A stretch of 64,000 nucleotides of DNA. Origin: Hydrogenophaga sp. (GTDB lineage Bacteria > Pseudomonadota > Gammaproteobacteria > Burkholderiales > Burkholderiaceae_C). Both the position numbers and the translations under genes were made by a program. Of the stretch, positions 8,676 through 17,497 are shown in pieces; positions within the stretch are counted from its first letter, which is position 1, and each line of letters opens with the position of its first letter. The DNA lies in NCBI RefSeq assembly GCF_026125785.1, contig NZ_JAHCKL010000026.1, positions 1 through 64,000 on the forward strand, read 5' to 3'. The notes under the pieces are model-generated. The model did not search any database and had not been told where the DNA came from. It saw only the letters and a list, made by a program, of their open reading frames with translations.

Positions 8676-9005
8676 TCAGGTGCGGGCGCCTTGCAGCATC
8701 TCGGCCGCGTTGGCCAGGAGCTTGTCGGCGATCGCCTCGGGGTTGATCTGGAAGGTGCCGTTGGCGATGGCCTGTTTCATGGCCTCGACCTTTTCGGCGT
8801 TGAACACCTCGCTGCCGCTGCCCGGGCCCATGGCCGAGACGGTGGAGGAGGAGAGGGTCACGGTCACGCCGCCCGCCGGGGGCTGGCCGGCCGCTGCCGT
8901 CGGCGCCGCGGCTCCGGCACCCGCGAGCGGCTTCTCGGCGGCCTTCTGGGGGCCGCCGGCGACGGATCCTATATAGGAATCGGGTGAAGAAGATTCGACT
9001 TTCAT
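8676..9005 (-). CDS. flgM: Anti-sigma-28 factor FlgM
   Basis: FlgM binds FliA until it is exported through the finished hook-basal body, which then releases late gene expression. The 109-aa protein has a disordered Pro/Ala/Gly-rich N-half. The C-terminal FliA-binding helices include VEAMKQAIANGTFQINPEAI near residues 72-91, the conserved core of the family. GGAG lies upstream of the ATG. A sigma-28-like promoter 40 nt upstream suggests that FliA drives its own inhibitor. Confidence 0.95.
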   Translation of the reverse strand: MKVESSSPDSYIGSVAGGPQKAAEKPLAGAGAAAPTAAAGQPPAGGVTVTLSSSTVSAMGPGSGSEVFNAEKVEAMKQAIANGTFQINPEAIADKLLANAAEMLQGART

Positions 9006-9045
9006 TTCACGCTCCAGACCCTGTACTCAGGGCGATGTCATGAAA

Positions 9046-9072
9046 CTATCGACTTGGTTTAGGCAGACTTTA
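9046..9072 (-). promoter_or_regulatory. Sigma-28 (FliA) promoter of flgM-flgN
   Basis: On the minus strand the -35 element TAAAGTCT (9072-9065) and the -10 element GTCGATAG (9053-9046) are separated by exactly 11 nt. The known FliA consensus is TAAAGTTT-N11-GCCGATAA, so 13 of 16 positions agree. The predicted transcript would start about 35 nt before the flgM ATG. Confidence 0.8.
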
Positions 9073-9136
9073 GGCATATTTGTGGTGCAGTTTCATGCCA
9101 TCGGTCACGCCTGGGGGTGGCCGGGAGACGTCCGGT

Positions 9137-9892
9137 TCACAAAGCCAACTCGACGGTCTGGTCCTGCTGCACCAGGCCGTTGACGACCTTGCCGCCCGGC
9201 AGCCGCACGCGGGCGTTCTGGCCGACCAGCCCGGTGGTGAGGGCCTGGCCGGTGGCACTGACCTGAAATCCGTTGCCGCCGCTGGCCACCACGCGCACTT
9301 CGGCGCCGGCTTCGAAAGCCTTCTGCGGGCGCACCATGTGCTCGCGCAGCGCCTGGCCGGGGGTCAGCGGGAAGGCGGTTTCCAGGCCGACCCAGCGCCC
9401 GGGCACGGCCAGCACGGCGGCGCGGTGGGCCGCCCAGTCGATTTCGGCCAGTTCGGCGTCTTCTTGAGTGAGGGTGGCGCCAGCGGCCACCGGGCGCTTG
9501 AGCACCCAGGCCGGGCCGAAGGCCTTGACGGTGACCGGCAGGAAGACGTTCCAGCGGCGTTCGCCCTCCACGCAGCGCAGGCCGACGCGGCTGCGGCCCC
9601 AGAGGCGGGCACCCGGGGGCAGGTAAGGCTCCACCCGGTCGCAGGGCGCCAGGCGCAGCCGGCTGTCGAGCGAGCCGATCTCCACTTCGGTGCGCAGGGG
9701 CGCCGCCCCGCTCGCAGGCAGGGCCGCCAGCGCCGGCTGGATCCAGTCGCGCGCCGCCTGTTCCAGGGTCTGCGGCGTCGGGCCGTCGGCGCGGGCGCCA
9801 GCGCCCAGGCCGAGCAGCAGGGTCAGCAACAGCAGCCAGCGCAGGCGTGCGGGCAGGCGCGCGCGAAGCAGGTGGATGAGGAGCAGGGGCAT
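9137..9892 (-). CDS. flgA: P-ring assembly chaperone FlgA
   Basis: FlgA is a periplasmic chaperone that helps FlgI assemble the P ring. The frame extends further upstream, but the ATG at 9892 gives a proper signal peptide (basic residues, then a Leu-rich core WLLLLTLLLGLGAGARA) and has GGAG nine bases upstream, giving 251 aa. The mature protein contains a SAF-like beta domain around residues 130-195 (VAAGATLTQEDAEL) and a C-terminal beta domain ending QTVELAL. It is divergent from flgB across a 204-bp spacer in which I see no confident promoter. Confidence 0.93.
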   Translation of the reverse strand: MPLLLIHLLRARLPARLRWLLLLTLLLGLGAGARADGPTPQTLEQAARDWIQPALAALPASGAAPLRTEVEIGSLDSRLRLAPCDRVEPYLPPGARLWGRSRVGLRCVEGERRWNVFLPVTVKAFGPAWVLKRPVAAGATLTQEDAELAEIDWAAHRAAVLAVPGRWVGLETAFPLTPGQALREHMVRPQKAFEAGAEVRVVASGGNGFQVSATGQALTTGLVGQNARVRLPGGKVVNGLVQQDQTVELAL

Positions 9893-10096
9893 GGCGGCGG
9901 TCTCCGGGCAGGTGTTCCAGGCAGCCACTGTAGGAGCGGTTGGGCCGGGGCAAAGCCGGGAAATGGCTTGCAAAGCGGCGTTTGTTCGGCTCATTGCCCA
10001 CCCTCAAGATTTCCATAATTCCTCCAAGCCCCGGTCCCAGGGCCTCCCCGAGAGGCCCCGCGCCGGTCCCCGACAACCCCGCTGGAGGAGTTGCCC

Positions 10097-10510
10097 ATGT
10101 TTGAACAGATGACCGCCCGGCTGGATTTCCACGCCAACGCGCTGCTGCTGCGCTCGCAGCGCCAGCAGGTGCTGGCCAGCAACATCGCCAACGCCGACAC
10201 ACCGGGGTACGTGGCGCGGGATTTCGACTTCTCGCAGGCGCTCAAGAACGCCTCGGGCGGCCTCGGCGGTGTTTCTGGCGCCATGCAGGCCACCGACGCG
10301 CGCCACATGCAACTGGGCGGCGGCACCGCCGGCGCGCCGCGCCCGGACCTGGCCTACACCGTGCAGACCCAGCCCAGCCAGGACGGCAACTCGGTGGACC
10401 TGGACCGCGAACGCGCCAACTTCGTGGACAACAGCGTGCGCTACGAGTCCACGCTGCGCTTCATCAACGGGCACGTCAAGACGATGCTGTCCGCCATCAC
10501 CGGGCAGTAG
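10097..10510 (+). CDS. flgB: Flagellar proximal rod protein FlgB
   Basis: FlgB is one of four rod proteins of the basal-body drive shaft. The 137-aa product has the rod/hook N-terminal motif (SNIANADTPGYVARDFDF as two adjoining pieces, SNIANADTPG and YVARDF) near residues 30-47, and a C-terminal helix. GGAGGAG six bases before the ATG at 10097 fixes the start; an in-frame TTG two codons earlier is less likely. It opens the flgB-flgL run. Confidence 0.97.
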   Translation: MFEQMTARLDFHANALLLRSQRQQVLASNIANADTPGYVARDFDFSQALKNASGGLGGVSGAMQATDARHMQLGGGTAGAPRPDLAYTVQTQPSQDGNSVDLDRERANFVDNSVRYESTLRFINGHVKTMLSAITGQ

Positions 10511-10539
10511 ATATGAACAGCCTCCGCGTCGCTTTCGGC

Positions 10540-10560
10540 GCCTCCCCCCTGAAGGGAGGC
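10540..10560 (+). other. Small hairpin in the flgB-flgC spacer
   Basis: GCCTCCC and GGGAGGC form a 7-bp perfect stem with a 7-nt loop in the 135-bp gap between flgB and flgC, the longest gap in the first half of this operon. No T-run follows. It could mark a processing or partial termination point, or be chance in GC-rich DNA. Confidence 0.35.
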
Positions 10561-10645
10561 CACACCAGCGGCCTGGTCCAGCCAGCCGCGCGGTGTTCCT
10601 GGTTGGCGCTGTCTCCCACGGCGCCTGTTTGAAAGGAAGCCAGCC

Positions 10646-11050
10646 ATGTCCATGTTTTCCATCTTCGGCGTCTCCGGCAGCGCGGTCAGCGCGCAGTCGC
10701 AGCGCCTCAACGTGGTGGCCAGCAACCTGGCCAACGCCGACGCCGTGGCCGGGCCGGACGGCCAGACCTACAAGGCGCGCCACATCGTGTTCCAGACCGT
10801 GCCCATGGACGGCGCGGGCAACGCTGGCGTGAAGGTGCAGAACATCACCGAGAGCCAGACGCCGGGGCGGCGCGAGTTCAACCCCAGCCACCCCAGCGCC
10901 GACGGCGAGGGCTACGTGACCCACTCCAACGTGAACCCGGTGGAGGAGATGGTCAACATGATTTCCGCTTCGCGCTCCTACCAGAACAACGTCGAGGTCA
11001 TGAACACGGCCAAGTCGCTGCTGCTCAAGACCCTGCAGATGGGCCAGTGA
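10646..11050 (+). CDS. flgC: Flagellar proximal rod protein FlgC
   Basis: FlgC is a rod protein of the flagellar basal body. The 134-aa product has the N-terminal rod signature (VVASNLANADAVAG near residues 23-36) and the conserved C-terminal helix (MVNMISASRSYQNNVEVMNT, residues about 103-122) by which axial proteins pack. AAAGGA lies upstream of the ATG. Length matches the family. Confidence 0.97.
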   Translation: MSMFSIFGVSGSAVSAQSQRLNVVASNLANADAVAGPDGQTYKARHIVFQTVPMDGAGNAGVKVQNITESQTPGRREFNPSHPSADGEGYVTHSNVNPVEEMVNMISASRSYQNNVEVMNTAKSLLLKTLQMGQ

Positions 11051-11084
11051 GCGTTTCCCTCTCTCTTCCTGACGGACCCCGACC

Positions 11085-11747
11085 ATGTTCATCACCCCCA
11101 TCGACACCAGCACCCTCGGCAGCACCGTGGGCAGCACCACCGGGACCGGCGCGAAGAACGCCACCGATCCGCAGGCTTCGCAAGACCGCTTCCTCAAGCT
11201 GCTGGTGGCCCAGCTCAACAGCCAGGACCCGCTCAACCCGATGGACAACGCGCAGATGACCACGCAGATGGCGCAGATCAACACGGTCAGCGGCATCCAG
11301 GAACTCAACGCGACACTGAAGGGCATGGCCACGCAGTTCGGCGCCATGCAGCAGTTGCAGGGCACCTCGCTGATCGGGCGCGAGGCGCTCATCGAGGGCA
11401 GCCAGCTGGGCTTCGCCGGCGACGTGGGCCGGGGCGCCATGAACCTCAAGACCGCCGCCGACCAGGTGTACGTGGACATCATGGGCACCAACGGCGAGAT
11501 CGTCGAGACGCTGGACTTCGGCGCGCTCGGCGCCGGCCAGCATGCCTTCAACTGGGCCGGCGAGGACGTCGACCTCTCCAAGGTCGCCGGCTTCCGCGTG
11601 CGCGCCTCCATGGCCGACCAGCCCGTCACCGCCACCACCTACACCCGCCTGACCGTCTCTTCGGTCGCGTTCGCCAACGGCAGCATGAACCTGCAGCTCC
11701 AGGATGGCCGCACCCTGAGCTACGACCAGGTCAAGGCCTTCATGTAA
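11085..11747 (+). CDS. flgD: Hook cap protein FlgD
   Basis: FlgD caps the growing hook and is replaced when the hook is complete. The 220-aa product has the conserved N-terminal region (FLKLLVAQLNSQDPLNPMDN, residues about 35-54), then a Tudor-like and FnIII-like beta-rich C-half. The stop is followed 39 nt later by flgE, its direct substrate. Confidence 0.96.
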   Translation: MFITPIDTSTLGSTVGSTTGTGAKNATDPQASQDRFLKLLVAQLNSQDPLNPMDNAQMTTQMAQINTVSGIQELNATLKGMATQFGAMQQLQGTSLIGREALIEGSQLGFAGDVGRGAMNLKTAADQVYVDIMGTNGEIVETLDFGALGAGQHAFNWAGEDVDLSKVAGFRVRASMADQPVTATTYTRLTVSSVAFANGSMNLQLQDGRTLSYDQVKAFM

Positions 11748-11786
11748 GACCCACCCCATTCACACGCAGCAAGCAAGGACATCACC

Positions 11787-13010
11787 ATGGCTTTCCAGCA
11801 AGGACTCTCCGGCCTCAACAGCGCCAGCCGCAACCTCGACGTGATCGGCCACAACATCGCCAACGCCAACACCGTCGGCATGAAGAGCTCGCGCGCCGAG
11901 TTCGCCGAGATCTACGCCAGCTCCGTCAGCGGCGCGGGTGGCTCCAACAAAGGCATCGGCGTGACGCTGGCCTCGGTGTCGCAGTCGTTCAACCAGGGCA
12001 ACATCACCGTCACCGGCAACGACCTGGACCTGGCCATCAACGGCAACGGCTTCTTCGAGCTGACCCAGCCCAACGGCACGCTGGCCTACTCGCGTGCGGG
12101 GCAGTTCAAGCTCGACCGCGAAGGCAACATCGTCAACACCCTGGGCGGCCAGCTCATGGGCTACCCGACCGACGAGGCCGGCAACCGCCTGAGCTTCCAG
12201 AGCCAGCCGCTGTCGCTGCCCACCGGTGGCCTGATCCCGGCGCGCCAGACCGGCGCCATCACCGCCGAGTTCAACCTCGACGCGCGCGCGGTGGTCGCCT
12301 CCAGCGTCACCCCGCCCACGCCCTTGACCACCTATGGCACCTCGCTGATCGGCTACGACGCCCAGGGCGTGGAAGTGCCAGTGGGCCTGGCCTTCACCAA
12401 GACCGCCAACAACACCTGGGAGGTCTACACCAGCGTCAACGGCAGCGCGCCCGCGCCCTTCGTGCCGCCGCTGGAACTGCGCTTCAACACCGACGGCACG
12501 CTGGATCAGTCGTCCATCACACCCACGCCTTCGCTTACGCTGGCCTCGCCGAACGATCCCACCGTCACCTTCCCGGTCACGCTCGACTTCTCCAACGTCA
12601 CCCAGTTCGGCACCGACTTCTCGGTGCACAACCTCGACCAGGATGGCTACTACCCCGGCGAGCTCACCAGCCTGTCGATCGGTGAGAACGGCGTGGTGAC
12701 CGGCCGCTATTCCAACGGCGAGACGCGCGCCGCTGGCCAGGTGGCGCTGGTCAACTTCCGCAACATCCAGGGCCTGTCGCCGTCGGGCGGTGGCGTGTGG
12801 GAAGCCACCTACGCCTCCGGCGAGCCGGTGCGCGGCGAGCCCGGCGCGGGCAACTTCGGCAGCCTGCGTTCGGGCGCGCTGGAGGACTCCAACGTCGACC
12901 TCACCGCCGAGCTGGTGAACATGATGACCGCGCAGCGCGCCTACCAGGCCAACGCGCAGACCATCAAGACGCAGGACCAGGTGATGAGCACCTTGCTCAA
13001 CATGCGCTGA
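11787..13010 (+). CDS. flgE: Flagellar hook protein FlgE
   Basis: FlgE builds the flexible hook. The 407-aa protein has the axial N-terminal motif (GLNSASRNLDVIGHNIANAN, residues 8-27), the ANTVGMKSS segment, a variable central beta region, and the C-terminal helix (LVNMMTAQRAYQANAQTIKT). AAGGA lies upstream of the ATG. The length is that of short-domain hook proteins; nothing is broken. Confidence 0.97.
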   Translation: MAFQQGLSGLNSASRNLDVIGHNIANANTVGMKSSRAEFAEIYASSVSGAGGSNKGIGVTLASVSQSFNQGNITVTGNDLDLAINGNGFFELTQPNGTLAYSRAGQFKLDREGNIVNTLGGQLMGYPTDEAGNRLSFQSQPLSLPTGGLIPARQTGAITAEFNLDARAVVASSVTPPTPLTTYGTSLIGYDAQGVEVPVGLAFTKTANNTWEVYTSVNGSAPAPFVPPLELRFNTDGTLDQSSITPTPSLTLASPNDPTVTFPVTLDFSNVTQFGTDFSVHNLDQDGYYPGELTSLSIGENGVVTGRYSNGETRAAGQVALVNFRNIQGLSPSGGGVWEATYASGEPVRGEPGAGNFGSLRSGALEDSNVDLTAELVNMMTAQRAYQANAQTIKTQDQVMSTLLNMR

Positions 13011-13038
13011 TGGCGCGTGACCTACCGGAGAGCCCGAC

Positions 13039-13776
13039 ATGGACCGCATGATCTACACCGCGATGACCGGCGCCAACGCCGCGCAGTACCGGCAGCAGGT
13101 GCTGGCCAACAACCTGGCCAACGTGTCCACGCCGGGTTTCCGGGCCGAGTTGTCCACCTTCCGTGCCGTACCGGTGCGCGGCGACGGTGCTTCCACCCGC
13201 GTGTTCGCGCTGGAAGCCACCGCCGGGCACTCCAATGCGCCGGGCGCCGTGGTCTCCACCGGCCGCAACCTGGACGTGGCCGCGCAGGGCAGCGCCTACT
13301 TCGCGGTGCAGGGGCTGGACGGCACCGAGGCCTACACCCGCGCCGGTTCGCTGCAGGTCAATCCCGATGGCACCCTGGTCAACCCCGACGGCCTGCCCAT
13401 GCTGGGCGACGGCGGCCCCATCGTGCTGCAGGAGGGCGCGCGCGTGGACATTGCCAGCGACGGCACCGTGAGCACGCGCGTGGGCGAAGAGCCGCCGCAG
13501 ATCGTCGGCCGCATCAAGATGGTGGTGCCCGACGCGGACAACCCGCTGCGCCGCAGCCCCGATGGGTTGTTCCGCACGCCGCAGGGCGACACCCTGCCCG
13601 CCAGCGACACCGCGCGCCTGCAGGACGGTGCGCTCGAAGGATCCAACGTGAACCCCATGGAAGCCATGATCGGCATGATCGCCGTGGGGCGCCAGTTCGA
13701 GGTGCAGATGCGCATGCTGCAGAACGGCGAAGCCAATGACAAGACCGCCAGCCAGTTGCTTTCGATGAACGGCTGA
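13039..13776 (+). CDS. flgF: Flagellar proximal rod protein FlgF
   Basis: FlgF is the third proximal rod protein. The 245-aa product shows the axial N-terminus (VLANNLANVSTPGFRAEL, residues about 22-39) and a C-terminus ending NPMEAMIGMIAVGRQFEVQM and a short helix. GGAG lies eight bases upstream of the ATG. It precedes flgG by 27 nt, the usual order. Confidence 0.97.
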   Translation: MDRMIYTAMTGANAAQYRQQVLANNLANVSTPGFRAELSTFRAVPVRGDGASTRVFALEATAGHSNAPGAVVSTGRNLDVAAQGSAYFAVQGLDGTEAYTRAGSLQVNPDGTLVNPDGLPMLGDGGPIVLQEGARVDIASDGTVSTRVGEEPPQIVGRIKMVVPDADNPLRRSPDGLFRTPQGDTLPASDTARLQDGALEGSNVNPMEAMIGMIAVGRQFEVQMRMLQNGEANDKTASQLLSMNG

Positions 13777-13803
13777 CCGCACTGAACCCGCCAGGAGCAC
13801 CCC

Positions 13804-14586
13804 ATGATCAATTCGCTGATGATTTCCAAGACCGGCATGCAGGCGCAGCAGACGCAGCTGGACGTGATCTCCAACAACCTGGCCAACGTGGCCACCACCG
13901 GGTTCAAGCGCGCCAGCGCCGTCTTCGAGGACCTGATGTACCAGAACCTGCGCCAGGTCGGCGCCAACAGCGCCGAGCAGGCCGAGCTGCCCACCGGGCT
14001 GCAGGTGGGCCTGGGTGTGCGCACCGTGGCCACCTCGCGCAACTTCAGCCAGGGCAGCATGCAGCAGTCCGACAACCCGCTGGACCTCGCCATCAACGGC
14101 AACGGCTTCTTCCAGGTCGAAATGCCCGACGGTTCCACCGCCTACACGCGCGACGGCAGCTTCAAGCCCGATGCACAGGGCCGCATCGTCACCTCCAGCG
14201 GCTTTCCGCTCACCGCCGGCATCACCGTGCCGCCGAACGCGCAGAGCCTGACCATCTCCAGCGACGGCGTGGTCACGGTCAAGCTGCCCGGGGCCACCGC
14301 GCCGCAGCAGATCGGCGTGATCGAACTGGCCAGTTTCATCAACCCGGCCGGCCTGGAGCCCATGGGCCAGAACCTCTATGCGGAGAGCGTGGCCTCGGGC
14401 AACCCGGTGAACGCCGCGCCCGGCGCGGCCGGCATGGGCACGCTGATGCAGGGCTTCGTCGAGACCTCCAACGTCAACGTGGTGCAGGAGCTGGTGAGCA
14501 TGATCCAGACCCAGCGCGCCTACGAAATGAATTCCAAGGCGATCCAGACCTCCGACCAGATGCTGCAGCGCCTGAGCCAGTTGTGA
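13804..14586 (+). CDS. flgG: Flagellar distal rod protein FlgG
   Basis: FlgG makes the distal rod that crosses the P and L rings. The 260-aa product is full length, with the N-terminal axial motif ([16 protein letters not shown], residues about 20-35) and the strongly conserved C-terminus ([20 protein letters not shown]). AGGAG precedes the ATG. Its 260-aa size is nearly invariant in the family. Confidence 0.98.
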   Translation: MINSLMISKTGMQAQQTQLDVISNNLANVATTGFKRASAVFEDLMYQNLRQVGANSAEQAELPTGLQVGLGVRTVATSRNFSQGSMQQSDNPLDLAINGNGFFQVEMPDGSTAYTRDGSFKPDAQGRIVTSSGFPLTAGITVPPNAQSLTISSDGVVTVKLPGATAPQQIGVIELASFINPAGLEPMGQNLYAESVASGNPVNAAPGAAGMGTLMQGFVETSNVNVVQELVSMIQTQRAYEMNSKAIQTSDQMLQRLSQL

Positions 14587-14633
14587 TGACGGTGGCCGCC
14601 ACCCTCTCAAAAGGTCTCTCTCCAAGGATGCGT

Positions 14634-15323
14634 ATGAACACCCGACCCCTGTTTCTCCTGGCCATGCTGGGCCTGGGGCTGCTTGTTTCCGGTTGCGAAA
14701 CCCTGCAGCGCACGCCGCAGGTGGACCTGGTGCCGGCGCGGCCGGTGCACTACGTGCAGCAGGATGCGCCAGCGTCGCCGACGCCCAGCGGCAGCCTGTT
14801 CCAGCCCGTCACCTACCGGCCCGCGTTCGAGGATCCGCGCGCGCGCCTGCCCGGGGACACCCTGACGGTGCAGATCACCGAGCGGGTGACGGCGAGCCAG
14901 AAGTCCTCGGCCTCGATCGACCGCAAAGGCAATGCCTCGGCCGGCATTTCCGCGCTGCCTTTCTTCAAGGGCGGTCCGTTCGACCGCGCCAACCTGGGCG
15001 CGCAAAGCAACAACGCCTTCTCGGGCGACGGCAGCACCGAAAGCGCCAACACCTTCTCCGGCACCATCACCACCACGGTGCAGGAAGTCCTGCCCAACGG
15101 CCACCTGCTGGTGGTGGGCGAGAAGCAGATCGGCGTGAACCAGAACGTGGACGTGCTGCGCTTCTCCGGCACCGTGGACCCGCGCCAGATCAAGCCGGGC
15201 AATGTGGTGCCCTCGACCCAGGTGGCCAACGCGCGCATCGAGTCGCGGGGGCGCGGTGCGCAGAACGAAGCGCTTTCAATTGGCTGGTTGGCACGGTTCT
15301 TTTTGAGCGTTCTCCCGTTCTGA
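14634..15323 (+). CDS. flgH: Flagellar L-ring lipoprotein FlgH
   Basis: FlgH forms the outer-membrane L ring around the rod. From the ATG at 14634 the protein is 229 aa and starts with a lipoprotein signal ending LVSGC, Cys at residue 21. AAGGA lies five bases upstream. In-frame ATGs at 14583 and 14628 would lengthen the signal without a better ribosome site. The C-terminal part has the family pattern (GTVDPRQIKPGN, then SIGWLARFFLSVLPF in place of the usual final hydrophobic strand). Confidence 0.95.
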   Translation: MNTRPLFLLAMLGLGLLVSGCETLQRTPQVDLVPARPVHYVQQDAPASPTPSGSLFQPVTYRPAFEDPRARLPGDTLTVQITERVTASQKSSASIDRKGNASAGISALPFFKGGPFDRANLGAQSNNAFSGDGSTESANTFSGTITTTVQEVLPNGHLLVVGEKQIGVNQNVDVLRFSGTVDPRQIKPGNVVPSTQVANARIESRGRGAQNEALSIGWLARFFLSVLPF

Positions 15324-15370
15324 TGAAGTCCCAGAATGGACCAGGAATTGCTCTCTACAGGAATGCCGCC

Positions 15371-16495
15371 GTGAACCGCCTTCTCTCATTTCTCCGTCCG
15401 CTGGCCCTGGCCGGCGCCGCGCTCGCCGTGGCGCTGCCCGCCGCGGCGCAAGCCATCCGCGTCAAGGAGATCGCCGCCGTGCAGGGCGTGCGCAGCAACC
15501 AGCTCACCGGCTATGGCCTGGTGGTGGGCCTGGACGGCACCGGCGACCAGACCACGCAGATGCCGTACACCGCGCAGAGCATGAACAACTACCTGCAGCA
15601 GATGGGCCTGTCGCTGCCGCCGGGCGCGAGCATGCAGCTCAAGAACGTGGCGGCGGTGATGGTGACCGCGCAGTTGCCGGCCTTCGCCCAGCCCGGGCAG
15701 GCGATCGACGTGACGGTGTCTTCCATCGGCAACGCCAAGTCGCTGCGTGGCGGCACGCTCATCACCACGCCGCTGCGCGGCGCCGACGGCGAGATCTACG
15801 CGCTGGCGCAGGGCAACCTGCTGGTGGGTGGTGCCGGCGCGTCCGCCGGCGGCAGCAAGGTGCAGATCAACCACCTGAGCGCGGGCCGCGTGCCCGGCGG
15901 TGCCCAGGTCGAACGCGCGGTGCCCACCCCGTTTGCCTTGGGCGAGACCATCGACCTCGGCCTGAATTCGAGCGACTTCCAGACCGCCAGCCGCGTGACC
16001 GACGCCATCAACCGTGCCATGGGCGCGGGTGTGGCCAGCGCGCTGGACGGCCGTGTGGTGCGCCTGCGCGCACCCGCCAACCCCAGCGAGCGCGTGGCCT
16101 TCCTGGCGCGCGTGGAAGAGGTGCGCCTGGACGCCGCCGTGCCCACCGCGCGCGTGATCATCAATTCGCGCACCGGCTCCATCGTCATGAACCAGGCCGT
16201 CACGCTGGGGGCGTGCGCGGTTTCGCACGGCAACCTCTCGGTCAGCATCAGCTCCACGCCGGTGATCAGCCAGCCCAACCCGCTGTCGGTGGGTGGGCAG
16301 ACGGTGGTGAGCGAGAAGGCCAACATCCAGATCAGCCAGGACAAGGGCTCGCTCATCCAGCTCGACACCGCGCCGCAGCTTGGCGACGTGGTGCGCGCGC
16401 TCAACACCCTGGGCGCCACGCCGCAGGACCTGCTGGCCATCCTGCAGGCCATCAAGGCCTCGGGTGCGCTCAACGCGGAACTCGAGGTGATATGA
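15371..16495 (+). CDS. flgI: Flagellar P-ring protein FlgI
   Basis: FlgI forms the periplasmic P ring and needs FlgA. I choose the GTG at 15371: it gives 374 aa, a standard signal peptide (NRLLSFLRPLALAGAALAVA then ALPAAAQA), and has CAGGAA seven bases upstream. An ATG at 15323 overlaps the flgH stop but would put 16 hydrophilic residues before the signal. The mature start IRVKEIAAVQGVRSNQLTGY is the family signature, and the C-terminus (PQDLLAILQAIKASGALNAE) is intact. Confidence 0.95.
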   Translation: MNRLLSFLRPLALAGAALAVALPAAAQAIRVKEIAAVQGVRSNQLTGYGLVVGLDGTGDQTTQMPYTAQSMNNYLQQMGLSLPPGASMQLKNVAAVMVTAQLPAFAQPGQAIDVTVSSIGNAKSLRGGTLITTPLRGADGEIYALAQGNLLVGGAGASAGGSKVQINHLSAGRVPGGAQVERAVPTPFALGETIDLGLNSSDFQTASRVTDAINRAMGAGVASALDGRVVRLRAPANPSERVAFLARVEEVRLDAAVPTARVIINSRTGSIVMNQAVTLGACAVSHGNLSVSISSTPVISQPNPLSVGGQTVVSEKANIQISQDKGSLIQLDTAPQLGDVVRALNTLGATPQDLLAILQAIKASGALNAELEVI

Positions 16496-16622
16496 AGCCC
16501 ACCTCCGTCGCTTGCTCACTGCGTGTGGCCGCGCGCCCCTTCGAGGCTGCGGCCCGGCAAAGCCGGTTCCGCGGCGTTCCCGGGCTGGCCGGCCTGCGCT
16601 CCTGACGATCCAGGCATCGGGT

Positions 16623-17477
16623 ATGAGTACCTCTCCCTTGTCTCCGCAAGGCCTCGCGGCCGACCCGACGGCGCTCAATGCGCTGCGCTATGGCGCGGGC
16701 AAGGACGACAAGGCCGCGCTCAAGGAGGCGGCCAAGCAGTTCGAAGCCCTGTTCATGCGCGAGCTCATCAAGAGCATGCGCGAGGCCACGCAGAAGTCCG
16801 GCCTGATGGATGGCGAGGGCAGTGACATGGGCACCGAACTGCTGGACCAGCAGTTCGCGGTGCAGCTCTCCGGCCTGCCGGGTGGGCTCTCGCAGGCCAT
16901 CGAGCGCCAGCTCTCGCGCCAGATCCGGCCCGAGGGCGCCGGTGCCGCGTCCGGCAGCGGCGCCGCCGACGGCGACACCACCGTGGGTCGCCTGAGCGGC
17001 GGGCCGCGCCAGGCGGCCTTCGTGGACCAGCACAGCCAGGCCGCCTCGGCCGTGGCGCGCGAATCCGGCATTCCGGCCAGTTTCATGATCGGCCAGGCCG
17101 GTCACGAGACCGGCTGGGGCCGCAGCGAGATCCGCCACGCGGACGGTGCGCCGTCGTTCAACCTGTTTGGCATCAAGGCCACCGACAACTGGAAGGGCAA
17201 GGTCGCCGAGGTCACGACCACCGAGTACATCGACGGCGAGCCGCGCAAGCTGGTGGCGAAGTTCCGCGCCTACGACTCGTACGCCGACTCGTTCCGCGAC
17301 TATGCCCGCCTGATCAGCCAGAGCCCGCGCTATGGCCAGGTGATGGAGCAGCTCGACTCGGTGCAGGGCTTTGCCTCCGGCCTGCAGAAGGCCGGCTATG
17401 CCACCGACCCGCAGTACGCCGCCAAGCTCAGCCGCGCCATCAACACCACGCTGAATCTGCAGCGGGCCCAGTCCTGA
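16623..17477 (+). CDS. flgJ: Rod-cap scaffold and peptidoglycan hydrolase FlgJ
   Basis: FlgJ caps the growing rod and cuts peptidoglycan to let it through. The ATG at 16623 gives 284 aa. The N-terminal rod-binding domain covers about residues 25-100 (KQFEALFMRELIKSMREA). The C-terminal glucosaminidase-type domain spans about 130-284, with the catalytic Glu in GHETGWG at residue 162. This is the two-domain form typical of beta- and gammaproteobacteria. A 127-bp gap separates it from flgI. Confidence 0.96.
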   Translation: MSTSPLSPQGLAADPTALNALRYGAGKDDKAALKEAAKQFEALFMRELIKSMREATQKSGLMDGEGSDMGTELLDQQFAVQLSGLPGGLSQAIERQLSRQIRPEGAGAASGSGAADGDTTVGRLSGGPRQAAFVDQHSQAASAVARESGIPASFMIGQAGHETGWGRSEIRHADGAPSFNLFGIKATDNWKGKVAEVTTTEYIDGEPRKLVAKFRAYDSYADSFRDYARLISQSPRYGQVMEQLDSVQGFASGLQKAGYATDPQYAAKLSRAINTTLNLQRAQS

Positions 17478-17497
17478 TTCCAACGAGGTGAGATGCC

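Noticed and set aside
14583-14633. Upstream starts for flgH
   Set aside because: They add residues before a complete lipoprotein signal and lack a better ribosome-binding site than the ATG at 14634.
15323-15370. ATG start for flgI overlapping the flgH stop
   Set aside because: It would place 16 hydrophilic residues in front of the signal peptide; the GTG at 15371 has a ribosome site and gives the usual length.
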